Shown here: in pieces, positions 16,208 through 24,688 of the stretch
Position numbering within the stretch: position 1 is the stretch's first letter
How the letters are laid out: each line of letters starts with the position of its first letter
DNA from: an uncultured Desulfobulbaceae bacterium
GTDB lineage: Bacteria > Desulfobacterota > Desulfobulbia > Desulfobulbales > Desulfobulbaceae
Direction: 5' to 3'
DNA length: 37,189 nucleotides
Assembly (NCBI GenBank): GCA_945787305.1
Contig: CALZIH010000001.1
Location: 1-37,189, forward strand
Program-made: the position numbers and the translations under genes
Notes under the pieces: model-generated
Told to the model about the DNA's origin: nothing
The model's input: only the letters and a program-made list of their open reading frames with translations
The model's database searches: none

Positions 16208-17525
16208 ATACAGCTCCTTCGGAATCGAGCCTTTCGTCTCCCAGAATCAGTTTCAGGATATCCTCTGTCTTAAGCTGTTCTACCGGCTGGGCCGGTGTCA
16301 TTGTCAATTCATCTTCCCCCTCTATTTTATGGAGCAGCTTACCGCCAATCAAGGTTTCACTCATGGCGGAAATCTCTATTGTTGGAATATCGGCAAGAGC
16401 TGTCCGTAATGTCTCCAGGGTGGTTGTTTGTTGAAGGGAAAAATCGATATAGGCGAGTTGTAACATGTCGTAAGCAAGTTGCAGGCGGCGTTGTGGAGTG
16501 AAAGAGCTGCTTAACAGGGAAATGTGTCTGTCTCTGTTTTGTACTGCATAAGCAAGAGCTGCGCCAAGAAGAAGAAAGATCCAGCCGAGATGCAACCAGA
16601 CCAGAAAGAGGGGGACTGTGGCAAAGGAACCGTAGATGGCATTGTACCTGGAGACGCCGATTTGCAGCGTAATATATAACTGCTGGACTGCAAACCAGGC
16701 AACTGCAGAAAAAAGACCACCTATAAAGGCCGCAGAGGTTTTAACTTTGGCATAGGGGAAAAATTGATTCATAAAGGTCAGGCTTCCGACGATGAATACA
16801 AAGGGAAGACCTTTAAAAAGCATCTTCACCAGCCACTCAGAAGGGATGACAGTTGTGATATATCCCATCATTTTTTGACTTTGCAGGATCGCATCCCCTG
16901 CAAAGGCTACATTCAAGGAGATGGGCAGGAGGATCAGGAGTGCAAGGTAGTCCATGATTTTCCGGCCAATGGGACGGTTTTTCCTGCTTTGCCAGATGGC
17001 ATTCATTGTAATTTCAATATTGTGGAGCATCATGAGAACGACAACAATCAGGCCGACGACGCCAAAGGCACCGAGGGCTGCAAAATTGGTCCGATCCACA
17101 TAGTTAAAGATTATCTCAACACCATTACGGAGATGCACCGTGGCCGGAGTAGGGGCTTGCCGGTCCGTAATATCTTTCTCGGGTTGCTGCACGTCCGGAG
17201 GCGTCGGGTTATCGGTTGGTTGATACTGTTGTGCTCCGGAAGGGTCAATGTTATCAATTAAGCGATAGACTGCTATTTTGAGGTCGTTATCACTGCCCAA
17301 TCCTTTGAGGATGGCTGTACTCATCGCCAGCATGGGAACCAGTGACAGTATTATGGAGTAGGTCAGGGCGGAGGCGCGAAGCGAGATGTCGGACTTGAAA
17401 AAGACGTGAACCACTATCAGGAGAATCCGGACCGCTGACCGGCCACAGGCACGGAACCCTGACTCATCAATACGTTGGGTATCAACCCAATCCATGAGCC
17501 GTTTAGGTAGCATTGAGTTTATCAT
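16113..17525 (-). CDS. YihY/BrkB-family integral membrane protein
   Basis: This 470-residue protein shows the YihY pattern: an N-terminal DISLRASALTYSIILSLVPMLAM segment, a hydrophilic Pro-rich loop (about 95-125), four or more further membrane helices (FGVVGLIVVVLMMLHNIEITMNAIW, YLALLILLPISLNVAFAG, FIGGLFSAVAWFAVQQLYI, PLFLVWLHLGWIFLLLGAALAYA) and a cytoplasmic C-terminal helical domain of about 150 residues. The family function is unsettled; a former RNase BN label is not valid. The start overlaps the end of the kinase gene by 23 nt and its end overlaps the ParB-like gene by 95 nt, so the three are probably translationally coupled. Confidence 0.9.
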   Translation of the reverse strand: MINSMLPKRLMDWVDTQRIDESGFRACGRSAVRILLIVVHVFFKSDISLRASALTYSIILSLVPMLAMSTAILKGLGSDNDLKIAVYRLIDNIDPSGAQQYQPTDNPTPPDVQQPEKDITDRQAPTPATVHLRNGVEIIFNYVDRTNFAALGAFGVVGLIVVVLMMLHNIEITMNAIWQSRKNRPIGRKIMDYLALLILLPISLNVAFAGDAILQSQKMMGYITTVIPSEWLVKMLFKGLPFVFIVGSLTFMNQFFPYAKVKTSAAFIGGLFSAVAWFAVQQLYITLQIGVSRYNAIYGSFATVPLFLVWLHLGWIFLLLGAALAYAVQNRDRHISLLSSSFTPQRRLQLAYDMLQLAYIDFSLQQTTTLETLRTALADIPTIEISAMSETLIGGKLLHKIEGEDELTMTPAQPVEQLKTEDILKLILGDERLDSEGAVFANKVITAAGTGIPQPLFSSTSQGDALESAT

Positions 17526-19674
17526 TTCTTGTTCGATTAACCCATTTCTCTATAATTTCAAAAACAATTTCGCGTTTTATGGGTTTGGTAATATAGTCGT
17601 TCATGCCTGCATCGATACAGATTTCACGATCCCCTTTCATGGCGTTGGCGGTCATGGCGATAATAGGGATCGTGTTGAATCCACGATCCCTGAGTGCTTT
17701 AGTCGCTTCAAGACCGTCCATTTCTGGCATCTGGATATCCATAAGGATAAGGTCTATGTTGTGGGGCGCGGCGGTGAATTGCTCTACGGCCTCCCTGCCG
17801 TTACCACTGCTTTCTACCTTGTAACCGGCCTTGGTCAGAATCAGGGTCGCCAGTTTCAGGTTGACGGGATTATCCTCAGCCAGCAGTATTCGTACCGACT
17901 GCTTCATCTCTTCCCGTACCGAATATTGGGTAATCAGCTTGCCCTTGTCTTGTTGATCCTGCTGCATTGCCACTGGTGCAAGCAGTCTTTCCATGGTTTT
18001 AAAGAGTATTTCCCGTCGGGCGGGCTTTGTAAGAAACGCGTCGAAACCCGCCTCTTTGCAACGATGCGCGTTGCGTTCACTGGAGGAGGTATAGGCCAGA
18101 AGTGGAATGGTTGTGGTGACCGGGAGTTCTTTTTTTAGTCTGTTGGCTAGAGAGTAGCCATCCGGTGTGGGCATTTGAATGTCAAGAATGATCAGGTCAA
18201 ACAGGTCGTCTTGTTCGATGGCCCGTTGAATGATTCCCTCCACCTTACTGCTTTGCTGGGTAGCCGTGACCTTGAGATCTGCAGATTGCAGAATATGCTG
18301 TAGGATACTCAGGTTTGTTGCGTTATCGTCGACGATAAGAACGTGTTTATCGCGCAGTGAAACTCTTTTAAAATCCTTGACCTCCTGTTGTTTGGACTTT
18401 TTCATTCTAGCGGTGAAATGAAAGGTGGAGCCTTTACCGGCAACGCTATCGGCCCATACGTTTCCATTCATCAGGACCGCTATTCGTCGACAGATCGATA
18501 ATCCCAGGCCGGTGCCCCCGTATTCGCGGGTTGTTGACCCATCCGCCTGTTGAAAGGCCTGAAAAATACTCTCCAGCTTGTCTTCGACGATACCTATCCC
18601 CGTATCCCGAACCGTTGCGTGGAGGATGATATGCTCATCGCTCTCTTCTTCAACCTGGATTGCAAGTTCCAGTTCTCCTTCTTTGGTAAATTTGGCCGAA
18701 TTACCCATCAGGTTGACCAACACCTGGCGATAGCGTCCCGGGTCTCCCATGACGTTGGCCGGCAGGTTGTCGTCAATTCTGCATAATACCTCTATCGGGA
18801 GCCCGACAACCTTTGGTCTGATCAAGTCACAGACGTCCTGCGCCGTAATTTCCGGGTCAAAGTCAATGCACTCCAGATCGAGTTTGCCTGCCTCAACTTT
18901 CGAAAAATCAAGAATGTCATTGATGAGTGAGAGTAACGCATCGGCACTACGCTTAATGGTTTGGGAAAATTCTATCTGTTCATCGTTAAGCGTGGTGTCA
19001 AGGAGCATATCCGTAAAGCCGATAATACCATTCATTGGCGTTCGAATTTCGTGACTCATGGCGGCCAGAAATTCGCTTTTCGCAACATTGGCTGCTTCGG
19101 CAGCCTTTTTGGCAAAACGCAGTTCTGCGGTCTGCTGTTTGATTTCCTCCTGCAGTCTTTTGGAATAATTGAGTTGTTGTTCCTGTATTTTGAGATAGTT
19201 TTGTTCGTTTTCCGCCATAATGTCCTGGAACTTTCTTTCCAGAACACTGGCCTTACGGTCAAATTGCTTTTTCTGGATGCGAAGACGGGATGCGGTTGCG
19301 TCTATTTTTTTATTGGCAAGGAATAGACGAATGGCAAGACTAAGGATAGAGACCTCGCCTTGTAATTCCGTTGTCGATTTTGTCGGAGAACCCAGAGTGG
19401 TCAACAGGGAAAGTTGCAATTCGGGTACGAAAAATAGAATATATTCCTGATCCTGGTAGGAAATCAACCCCTCGGGAACCTCTTTCCCATGTTGGAGAAT
19501 CAGTCCTATTGCCTGATCGCTTTGTAATGGAAATCGGGGCGAGGCCAGGTGATTATTTTTTTGATCATAGAGGAAATATTGCCGGTCCTTGGTTTCCTGC
19601 TCCAGGTGAGTAAGCAGATCGGTTAGTTCTTGGTTGGTGTCGACTATATCTGAAAAGAGCGAATGCAATGCCAT
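17503..19674 (-). CDS. Cytoplasmic hybrid histidine kinase with two receiver domains
   Basis: The 723-residue protein has no obvious membrane segment. It has an N-terminal sensor-like region (1-130), a coiled coil (about 135-200), a HisKA domain with His208 in MSHEIRTPMNGIIGF, an ATPase domain (VNLMGNSAKF, DTGIGI, GGTGLGLSI) and two receiver domains (Asp498 in LIILDIQMP; Asp646 in LILMDIQMPEMDG). No Hpt domain is visible, so output would need a separate phosphotransfer protein or direct action. The ATG at 19674 has GAGG 6 nt upstream. It starts 8 nt after the HDOD gene, so the two probably share a pathway. Confidence 0.93.
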   Translation of the reverse strand: MALHSLFSDIVDTNQELTDLLTHLEQETKDRQYFLYDQKNNHLASPRFPLQSDQAIGLILQHGKEVPEGLISYQDQEYILFFVPELQLSLLTTLGSPTKSTTELQGEVSILSLAIRLFLANKKIDATASRLRIQKKQFDRKASVLERKFQDIMAENEQNYLKIQEQQLNYSKRLQEEIKQQTAELRFAKKAAEAANVAKSEFLAAMSHEIRTPMNGIIGFTDMLLDTTLNDEQIEFSQTIKRSADALLSLINDILDFSKVEAGKLDLECIDFDPEITAQDVCDLIRPKVVGLPIEVLCRIDDNLPANVMGDPGRYRQVLVNLMGNSAKFTKEGELELAIQVEEESDEHIILHATVRDTGIGIVEDKLESIFQAFQQADGSTTREYGGTGLGLSICRRIAVLMNGNVWADSVAGKGSTFHFTARMKKSKQQEVKDFKRVSLRDKHVLIVDDNATNLSILQHILQSADLKVTATQQSSKVEGIIQRAIEQDDLFDLIILDIQMPTPDGYSLANRLKKELPVTTTIPLLAYTSSSERNAHRCKEAGFDAFLTKPARREILFKTMERLLAPVAMQQDQQDKGKLITQYSVREEMKQSVRILLAEDNPVNLKLATLILTKAGYKVESSGNGREAVEQFTAAPHNIDLILMDIQMPEMDGLEATKALRDRGFNTIPIIAMTANAMKGDREICIDAGMNDYITKPIKREIVFEIIEKWVNRTRNDKLNAT

Positions 19675-19682
19675 GGGGTGCC

Positions 19683-20525
19683 TCAGCTTCCGTAAAGATT
19701 ACGTACCCGTTCAATTTCTTCAGGAAGATCTTCTGCAAGAACTTTGTACTCCTCAACGCTGTGTTGAATATGTTCCGTTAATTGGCTGGAGAGGTGGACA
19801 ATAACCCCCTCTTTCACGGTATTTTCCAGTTGGCTGATGATGTATTCGCTTAGCTGTAAAATGCCGGTGGGTGATTCCGGAGAAATATCTTCCCTGGCCG
19901 TATGGTGGTCACGGATAGCCTCGCATAGCGGTTCCGGCATCTGCCATTCTTGAGCCATCAGGTAGCCGATTTCACAGTGATCTGTGCCTATATGCTCCTG
20001 TTCAAGATCAATGATGGATGGCCCGCCATTTTCAAGATCGTTGTACATCGCAAGGAATGGTTCCTGAGCGCCTTGCCATTCAACGATTAGTCCAATATCA
20101 TGAAGTATGCCGGAAAGATACGCATCGTCGCCGTTGATGGAAAAGATGCGTTCAGCAATCATTTTGCTACAGATTCCTGCAGCCGCACAGTGGATCCATA
20201 ATCGGTCGTGGGAAAAAACAGTATGTTTTCCACTGGCTGTAAACATACCCTTCAGGGCATCAGTCACAGCAATGTTGTGAAGGTTTCTCATCCCAAGGAG
20301 GGCAATGGCACGGGAGACGGAATCAACCTTGTGGACCAGACCATAATAGGAACTGTTGACAAGGGTGAGTAAGCGACCAACGAGGGCTGGATCCAGACTG
20401 ATGATTTCTTCAAAATCGGCCAAGGTTGAGTTTTCGTCATTAATCAGTTGGGCCAGTCGGGTAACGATATGAGGCAGGGTGTTGCCTCTTTTGTATTTTT
20501 TTATCAGTTTGGCGGCGGTGGTCAT
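19683..20525 (-). CDS. HDOD-domain protein
   Basis: This 280-residue protein is an HDOD domain almost throughout: ISLDPALVGRLLTLVNSSYYGL, SVSRAIALLGMRNLHNIAV, and GILHDIGLIVEW, where the metal-binding HD is partly kept, followed by EIGYLMAQEWQMPEPLCEAIRDHHTA. HDOD proteins are mostly signalling scaffolds rather than proven enzymes. It lies 8 nt upstream of the hybrid kinase gene. GGGAG occurs about 12 nt before the ATG. Confidence 0.88.
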   Translation of the reverse strand: MTTAAKLIKKYKRGNTLPHIVTRLAQLINDENSTLADFEEIISLDPALVGRLLTLVNSSYYGLVHKVDSVSRAIALLGMRNLHNIAVTDALKGMFTASGKHTVFSHDRLWIHCAAAGICSKMIAERIFSINGDDAYLSGILHDIGLIVEWQGAQEPFLAMYNDLENGGPSIIDLEQEHIGTDHCEIGYLMAQEWQMPEPLCEAIRDHHTAREDISPESPTGILQLSEYIISQLENTVKEGVIVHLSSQLTEHIQHSVEEYKVLAEDLPEEIERVRNLYGS

Positions 20526-20582
20526 GGGTCTAGTTTCTCCCTCTTATGGCAAGTCCGTCATGGAGCAGGCAGGGCCTTAATA

Positions 20583-20948
20583 TCACGTAGCGGTTACTTC
20601 GTTTTTTCTGATGGCTTCTGCTTTGACGCGGTCTAGGAGTTCGGAAAGTACAGGCTTGATATGTTCGCGTAAGTCTCCGGCAACAATAATAAAAAGGAGG
20701 TCGTCGCCGGGGAGAAATCTGCCGGAATGGGCTTCGATAAGAATTTCATAAATACCAGGCTTCTGTTTGTATTCCTGCCGCAGTTGCTCAAGCACGTGTT
20801 CGTCCACAGTGGATTCCAGTAATGTAACATGGCTGTGATCTTTGCGTGACCAATTGCGTACCGTACCGTTATGGATAAGGATCATGCCGACGTTATCGGT
20901 AAAGTCCGGGCGTTTTTTCATCTCGGCTATGGTTTTGGAAATATCGAT
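20583..20948 (-). CDS. MoaE-like protein, probable ATC start
   Basis: This resembles the catalytic subunit of molybdopterin synthase: NVGMILIHNGTVRNWSRKD, LLESTVDEHVLEQL, IEAHSGRFLPGDDLLFIIVAGDLRE and a C-terminal KAEAIRKNE close to the MoaE lysine region. The first ATG (20921) gives 112 residues and has no ribosome-binding site. Reading on upstream adds IDISKTIAE, which matches the N terminus I remember for related proteins (MDI...KIAE.K), and an ATC codon at 20946-20948 sits 6 nt after AAGGGG. I therefore propose an ATC start (121 residues). No other molybdopterin gene is nearby, so it may be a paralogue with another role. The lytic transglycosylase gene ends 27 nt upstream. Confidence 0.7.
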   Translation of the reverse strand: MDISKTIAEMKKRPDFTDNVGMILIHNGTVRNWSRKDHSHVTLLESTVDEHVLEQLRQEYKQKPGIYEILIEAHSGRFLPGDDLLFIIVAGDLREHIKPVLSELLDRVKAEAIRKNEVTAT

Positions 20949-20975
20949 GGCGTTCCCCTTGATGTCATGGCTCTA

Positions 20976-22373
20976 TTACAGTGGTTTGCGTTTGGATCTA
21001 TCCCGCAACACGATGATGGTTCTTTGTTGTTCTGCTGTTTTCCCTACCGGCAGTACCAGCTTTTGGCCAACTCGGATAGTCGCTTTGCGGTTCAATTTGT
21101 TTGCTCGAATAAGGTCTCGAGCAGAGACATCAAATTTTCGAGCGATTGAACCGACGGTGTCTCTTTTTCTCACCGTATAGTGCCGGCCCTGGAGTTGTTG
21201 AGCGTGGTAAAATTGTGAGCCCATTTTTCCAACCCGCTGTCGGGTCAATTTTGTGGCCGGCAAGCGCAGGAGGTAGCCCTTGGGAATGAATTTCTTCCCG
21301 TTGAGCACCGGGTCGCGAAGGGCCGGGTTGAGAAGGGCAAAGTCTTGGCGGGAAAGGCGGAAATAGCGGCGAACCCCTTCGGTTTCAGCATAGTTTTCCA
21401 TTCGTAAGCTGATGGTTGCTGAAGGGCGATCCCGGATGAGAGCAGGGTCTTTTTCCAGTTGCCTGGCGACCCGAAGTGCTGCTACAAATTCGGAGTAAAA
21501 GTTGCGGGCAGCAAATTTGAAAATTTTTGTTCGGTGATTTTTAAATATATTTTCATAGGTTTTCTGCTTGCCCAGTGCTCGAACCATGCCCGGCCGACCG
21601 TAATTGTAGGCTGTCAATGCCAACGGCCAGCTCCCTAACTGATCGTAATTGGTTTTTAACAGCCTTGCTGCGGCCTGGCTGGCAAGCATGGGGTCATAGC
21701 GTTCATCGATTACATTGTCGATGGTCATGTACCTTTTTCCTGTCGCCCGGGTAAACTGCCATAGACCGATTGCACTGGCTTTGCTGTGGGCTTGCAGATT
21801 GAAGGAGGATTCGACATGGGGTAGATACGCCAATTCTATCGGCAAATTATGAGCAAGAAAAATTGCCTGGATATCCTGCATATATCTTCCTGAACGGATG
21901 ACCCCCTGGAGAAAGCGGTCCTTCTGACCAATCTGGAGCCTGATGTTATCTTTGGCTTTTAAATATTGAGGATGTTTTTTTTGTGAAAAAAGAGCGGCTA
22001 ACTGTTTTTCTTCCTTGGTCCGGGGTGGTTTTCCGTGGCCGAGGTCGGCCATGATTTTTTTGTATCGATGGCGGGCCAACTTGATCAGCTTTTTATTGAT
22101 ACGACCAGATCCCGGAGTGTTCCAGTCGACAAGGTCGATTACTCCGTATACGAGGCTAAGGTCGTTTTTGTCGTGGAAAATTCCTTGGCGGCTGGTGTAG
22201 GTGCCGTATACTTCTTCCCAGAAATTGACGTTCGGTGCAATGACAGGATATACAGGGAAACGAACGGGTTGTTCCGCCTGTCCTTTTGTCGCTGTGAAAA
22301 GGAGAAACAGACAGAGAAAGGTGATGAATATTCTGTGGAAAAGGACTATGTGTTTCGGGTGGATAATCACCAT
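20976..22373 (-). CDS. mltD: MltD-like membrane-bound lytic transglycosylase with a C-terminal LysM domain
   Basis: The enzyme cleaves peptidoglycan glycan strands in the periplasm. From the ATG at 22373 it has 465 residues: an N-terminal signal or anchor (about 10-28), an SLT domain with the catalytic Glu in YLPHVESSFN, then SAIGLWQFTRATGKRYM and TAYNYGRPG, and a C-terminal LysM peptidoglycan-binding repeat (HYTVRKRDTVGSIARKFDVSARDLIRANKLN). The frame is open further upstream to 22538, but those residues precede the signal sequence and look non-coding. The 27-nt gap to the MoaE-like gene suggests co-transcription. Confidence 0.9.
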   Translation of the reverse strand: MVIIHPKHIVLFHRIFITFLCLFLLFTATKGQAEQPVRFPVYPVIAPNVNFWEEVYGTYTSRQGIFHDKNDLSLVYGVIDLVDWNTPGSGRINKKLIKLARHRYKKIMADLGHGKPPRTKEEKQLAALFSQKKHPQYLKAKDNIRLQIGQKDRFLQGVIRSGRYMQDIQAIFLAHNLPIELAYLPHVESSFNLQAHSKASAIGLWQFTRATGKRYMTIDNVIDERYDPMLASQAAARLLKTNYDQLGSWPLALTAYNYGRPGMVRALGKQKTYENIFKNHRTKIFKFAARNFYSEFVAALRVARQLEKDPALIRDRPSATISLRMENYAETEGVRRYFRLSRQDFALLNPALRDPVLNGKKFIPKGYLLRLPATKLTRQRVGKMGSQFYHAQQLQGRHYTVRKRDTVGSIARKFDVSARDLIRANKLNRKATIRVGQKLVLPVGKTAEQQRTIIVLRDRSKRKPL

Positions 22374-22697
22374 GTCGGTCTTGACGATCCGATGGGTTGC
22401 TGAGGGTTTCCGGCATGTTGAAAATATCCTAAAGGTTGTTCGAAGAGGAGGTTGGAAAGCTGCACTTTTTCCCATTGCATTTACGCGAAGTTTCGGAGAT
22501 CCTTGTAGCCCGTATGAAGTTTTTGTTTTTGAGATCAACCGGATGTTTTTTAATTATTATATAATGTGAAGGGGTTAGGGCTGCATGGTCTTGAGGATAA
22601 ACTCTCCAGTAGCCTACAATGATAATATCTTATCACAGAGCAGACAAGAAGAAGAAGGAAGTTTTCCGTATCTTTCAACTATTTTTTTTGCGCATTG
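22374..22697. other. Divergent promoter region between mltD and the NUDIX gene
   Basis: No gene is seen. An AT-rich stretch near 22550-22567 (ATTATTATATAATG) may hold a promoter. TGATAA-TATC-TTATCA at 22619-22634 is a 16-bp dyad that could bind a regulator. Confidence 0.4.
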
Positions 22698-23183
22698 ATG
22701 TATACACCAATTATCGGAACCCTTGGCTATGTTCTCTCGCCAGACTGCAAGCAGGTTTTGCTTGTCCATCGTAATGCCAGGCTCGATGATCAGCACCTCG
22801 GGAAATACAATGGACTTGGCGGGAAAATGAAGGCAGATGAAGATGTGCTTACCTGCATGCGTCGGGAAATATTGGAGGAGGCTGGCCTTGATTGTCATGA
22901 TATGACCCTGCGCGGGACAATTAACTGGAGCGGTTTTGGCGAAAATGGTGAGAATTGGCTCGGGTTTATTTTTTTGATTACCCGTTTTACCGGTACACCT
23001 GCCGCCCATAATAACGAGGGCAGGCTTGCCTGGTATGCTCTTGAGGTACTGGAGACCTTACCGATGTGGGAAGGGGACCGCTATTTTATTCCTTTGGTCT
23101 TTGATCATGATCCTCGCATATTTCATGGGTATATGCCTTATCGTGACGGTCGGCCCTTGAGTTGGGCCTATTCTCGGATCTAA
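22698..23183 (+). CDS. NUDIX hydrolase (MutT/MTH1-like)
   Basis: This 161-residue protein has a complete Nudix box, GGKMKADEDVLTCMRREILEEAGL (GX5EX7REUXEEXGU, about residues 42-65), preceded by LLVHRNARLDDQHLGKYNGLGGK and followed by RGTINWSGFGENGENWLGFIFL. The wider pattern resembles 8-oxo-dGTP-type sanitising hydrolases, which would clean oxidised nucleotides; the substrate is inferred. The ATG at 22698 follows an in-frame TTG at 22695. No strong ribosome-binding site is adjacent. Confidence 0.85.
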   Translation: MYTPIIGTLGYVLSPDCKQVLLVHRNARLDDQHLGKYNGLGGKMKADEDVLTCMRREILEEAGLDCHDMTLRGTINWSGFGENGENWLGFIFLITRFTGTPAAHNNEGRLAWYALEVLETLPMWEGDRYFIPLVFDHDPRIFHGYMPYRDGRPLSWAYSRI

Positions 23184-23278
23184 AGATGTGCAATTATAAA
23201 CCTCAATGCATTGCCGGTAAAAGGTAACCAGTCACGCGTGGCGGTAACTATCCGTTTTTGATCGTTTATAGTTGTTGC

Positions 23279-23416
23279 AAGCTGGCACAGGTGGCCCATG
23301 TTTCCACTCTCTGCGTCTGCGCTTACCTGCTTCCAGCCGCTATGGCCTCTTTAGGTGGGCAGGAACAACCGCGTGAAGAGGTAAGCGAAGACTCCGTGTG
23401 GTACCTGTGACGGCTT
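23279..23416. ncRNA. Extended imperfect hairpin, candidate structured RNA
   Basis: Nested pairing segments occur in order: AAGC/GCTT, CACAGGT/ACCTGTG (23286-23292 with 23403-23409), CCAC/GTGG, GTCT/AGAC and CGCTTACCT/AGGTAAGCG (23320-23328 with 23379-23387). This gives about 30 base pairs over 138 nt, interrupted by internal loops, one strongly asymmetric (11 nt against 1). The strand is not determined. It ends 12 nt before the -35 of the zapB promoter and follows the NUDIX gene. It matches no RNA family I recognise. Confidence 0.5.
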
Positions 23417-23428
23417 ACGGTAAAAGAC

Positions 23429-23457
23429 TTGCACTTGGTGCTTAAGGTCTGTATAAT
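23429..23457 (+). promoter_or_regulatory. Sigma-70-type promoter for zapB-zapA
   Basis: TTGCAC (23429-23434), a 17-bp spacer and TATAAT (23452-23457) match the housekeeping consensus well. It lies about 75 nt before the zapB start. This is the clearest promoter in the window. Confidence 0.75.
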
Positions 23458-23531
23458 AATAAGTCAGTTAAGTTTTCTTTAATTTCAATAGGTTATCCGG
23501 CTTTGATAGAAAGCTGTTAGGTAGGGAGGAA

Positions 23532-23843
23532 ATGATGGAAGGAAATAGCGAGTTGGCTCGACTGGAGCAGTTTGTTGACAAATTGCTTGTGAAGTATAAT
23601 GAACTCAAAGATGAGTATCATACTGTAAAAGCGACACTTCAGGACCGGGACAGTGAATGTGCCGATCTCAAGGATCAGATTGCTGATCTTTCCAGTGAAC
23701 GAAGTCATGTCGGTGAACGGGTGGCCGGCCTCATTGGTCGTATTGAGCAATGGGAGACTGAGGAGGATGTTCATGTCGAAGGGGAGCAAGAACACGGTGG
23801 CGAGCAGGGCTCCTTGTTTGATGCGGAATCCGAAACCACCTGA
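23532..23843 (+). CDS. zapB: ZapB-like coiled-coil cell division protein
   Basis: This 103-residue acidic protein is largely coiled coil (about residues 4-75: LARLEQFVDKLLVKYNELKDEYHTVKATLQDRDSECADLKDQIADL) with an acidic, Gly-rich tail. Size, coiled coil and position directly before zapA support ZapB, a Z-ring stabiliser that works with ZapA. GGGAGG lies just upstream; it is better spaced for the second ATG (23535) than for the first. Confidence 0.75.
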   Translation: MMEGNSELARLEQFVDKLLVKYNELKDEYHTVKATLQDRDSECADLKDQIADLSSERSHVGERVAGLIGRIEQWETEEDVHVEGEQEHGGEQGSLFDAESETT

Positions 23844-23866
23844 AAAATCGCATATAGCGGTCTGAC

Positions 23867-24151
23867 ATGGAAGAGCGTCTGGTCAGGTTTGCCTTGTTTG
23901 GTCAAGAGTTTACTTTTTATAGTAATGCTCCAGAGAACGAGGTTGAAGAAGTTGTCGATATTTTACGAAGTGAACTCGAGGGGGCTGACGGTGAGTATGC
24001 CAGTACCATACCTTCAAGTAAGCTGCTGGTACTTGGCTGCCTGCGTATAGCAGCCAGGTATGTCAGTCTCAATAAGGAGTTTGACACCTACCGTAACAGT
24101 CAGGGACGGTCCATTGATCATTTGATTGATAAAATGTCTGATCTTGATTGA
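23867..24151 (+). CDS. zapA: Cell division protein ZapA
   Basis: This 94-residue protein matches the small ZapA family: VRFALFGQEFTFYSNAPENEVEEVVDILRSEL and SSKLLVLGCLRIAARYVSLNKEFDTYR. ZapA binds FtsZ and bundles the Z-ring filaments. It is 23 nt after zapB, in one operon with it. In many proteobacteria the 6S RNA gene follows zapA, which makes the long gap that follows of interest. Confidence 0.85.
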   Translation: MEERLVRFALFGQEFTFYSNAPENEVEEVVDILRSELEGADGEYASTIPSSKLLVLGCLRIAARYVSLNKEFDTYRNSQGRSIDHLIDKMSDLD

Positions 24152-24163
24152 ACGGAGTTGTGG

Positions 24164-24273
24164 GTACCTTGGGGGTGCCTTGAACCTATGATGGGGTAGC
24201 CCATTGGCTTGAATACACCTGGCCCGTTTACCTGACATATGGTGTTGTAAGGTAAAAAAACTCCACATGGTAC
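24164..24273 (+). ncRNA. Candidate structured RNA directly after zapA (possible 6S-like)
   Basis: GTACCtTG (24164-24171) pairs with CAtGGTAC (24266-24273) as an outer stem. Inside are an arm capped by ATGGG-GTAG-CCCAT (24191-24204) and a second hairpin TTTACCT/AGGTAAA with inner ACA/TGT (24227-24256). A closing stem, one arm and a hairpin on the 3' side loosely recall 6S RNA layout, and the position after zapA fits, but about 110 nt is short for 6S. Confidence 0.3.
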
Positions 24274-24382
24274 TCGATTTGTGCACAGGCTTTGCTTACG
24301 GGATCGTACAGGATTTTGCGGATAATTTGAGTGATCTCATGTAATTTATAAATATATCATTTTGTTTCGATTTGACATCTGC

Positions 24383-24552
24383 TATACTCATAGACGGAAA
24401 GGGGGCAGTATCCTTTTCAGGTTGGACAAACGAATACATTTCGTTGCCGAATCCAGATGATCTCTTGCAAGTCATTGGCATGGCTTGAAAAGGAATCTTG
24501 GTCCGGTGAGCGTGCTGACTCGGAATATAGAGTCGTTAGATAGATTTTTTTG
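24383..24552 (+). ncRNA. Second candidate small RNA in the zapA-rny interval
   Basis: A TATACT -10-like box at 24383-24388 precedes a region where CCTTTTCA (24412-24419) pairs with TGAAAAGG (24486-24493), enclosing the hairpin AACGAA/TTCGTT (24429-24445). Downstream, GACTC/GAGTC and a run of seven T near 24546-24552 could end a transcript of about 160 nt, similar in size to 6S RNA. The -35 is weak and the terminator imperfect. Confidence 0.3.
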
Positions 24553-24671
24553 GGTTCCCAGCGCAGTTGGTGATTAATGAAGTATTGAGCCAACTCTCAT
24601 GATGAGGGCAGCCATAGTGGCGGAGAATGGAAATCTTCATTGATTACCAGGAAACGGCACGGGCATTGCCC

Positions 24672-24688
24672 ACCTAATTATATTAGGT
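24672..24688. promoter_or_regulatory. Perfect inverted repeat, operator-like
   Basis: ACCTAAT and ATTAGGT are perfect inverted halves around TAT, 17 bp in all. The site lies about 13 bp upstream of a TTGACA sequence. It could be a regulator site for a transcript leading to rny; the regulator is unknown. Confidence 0.35.

Noticed and set aside
22374..22538. N-terminal extension of the lytic transglycosylase
   Set aside because: The signal sequence begins at the Met at 22373; the upstream part has no conserved character.
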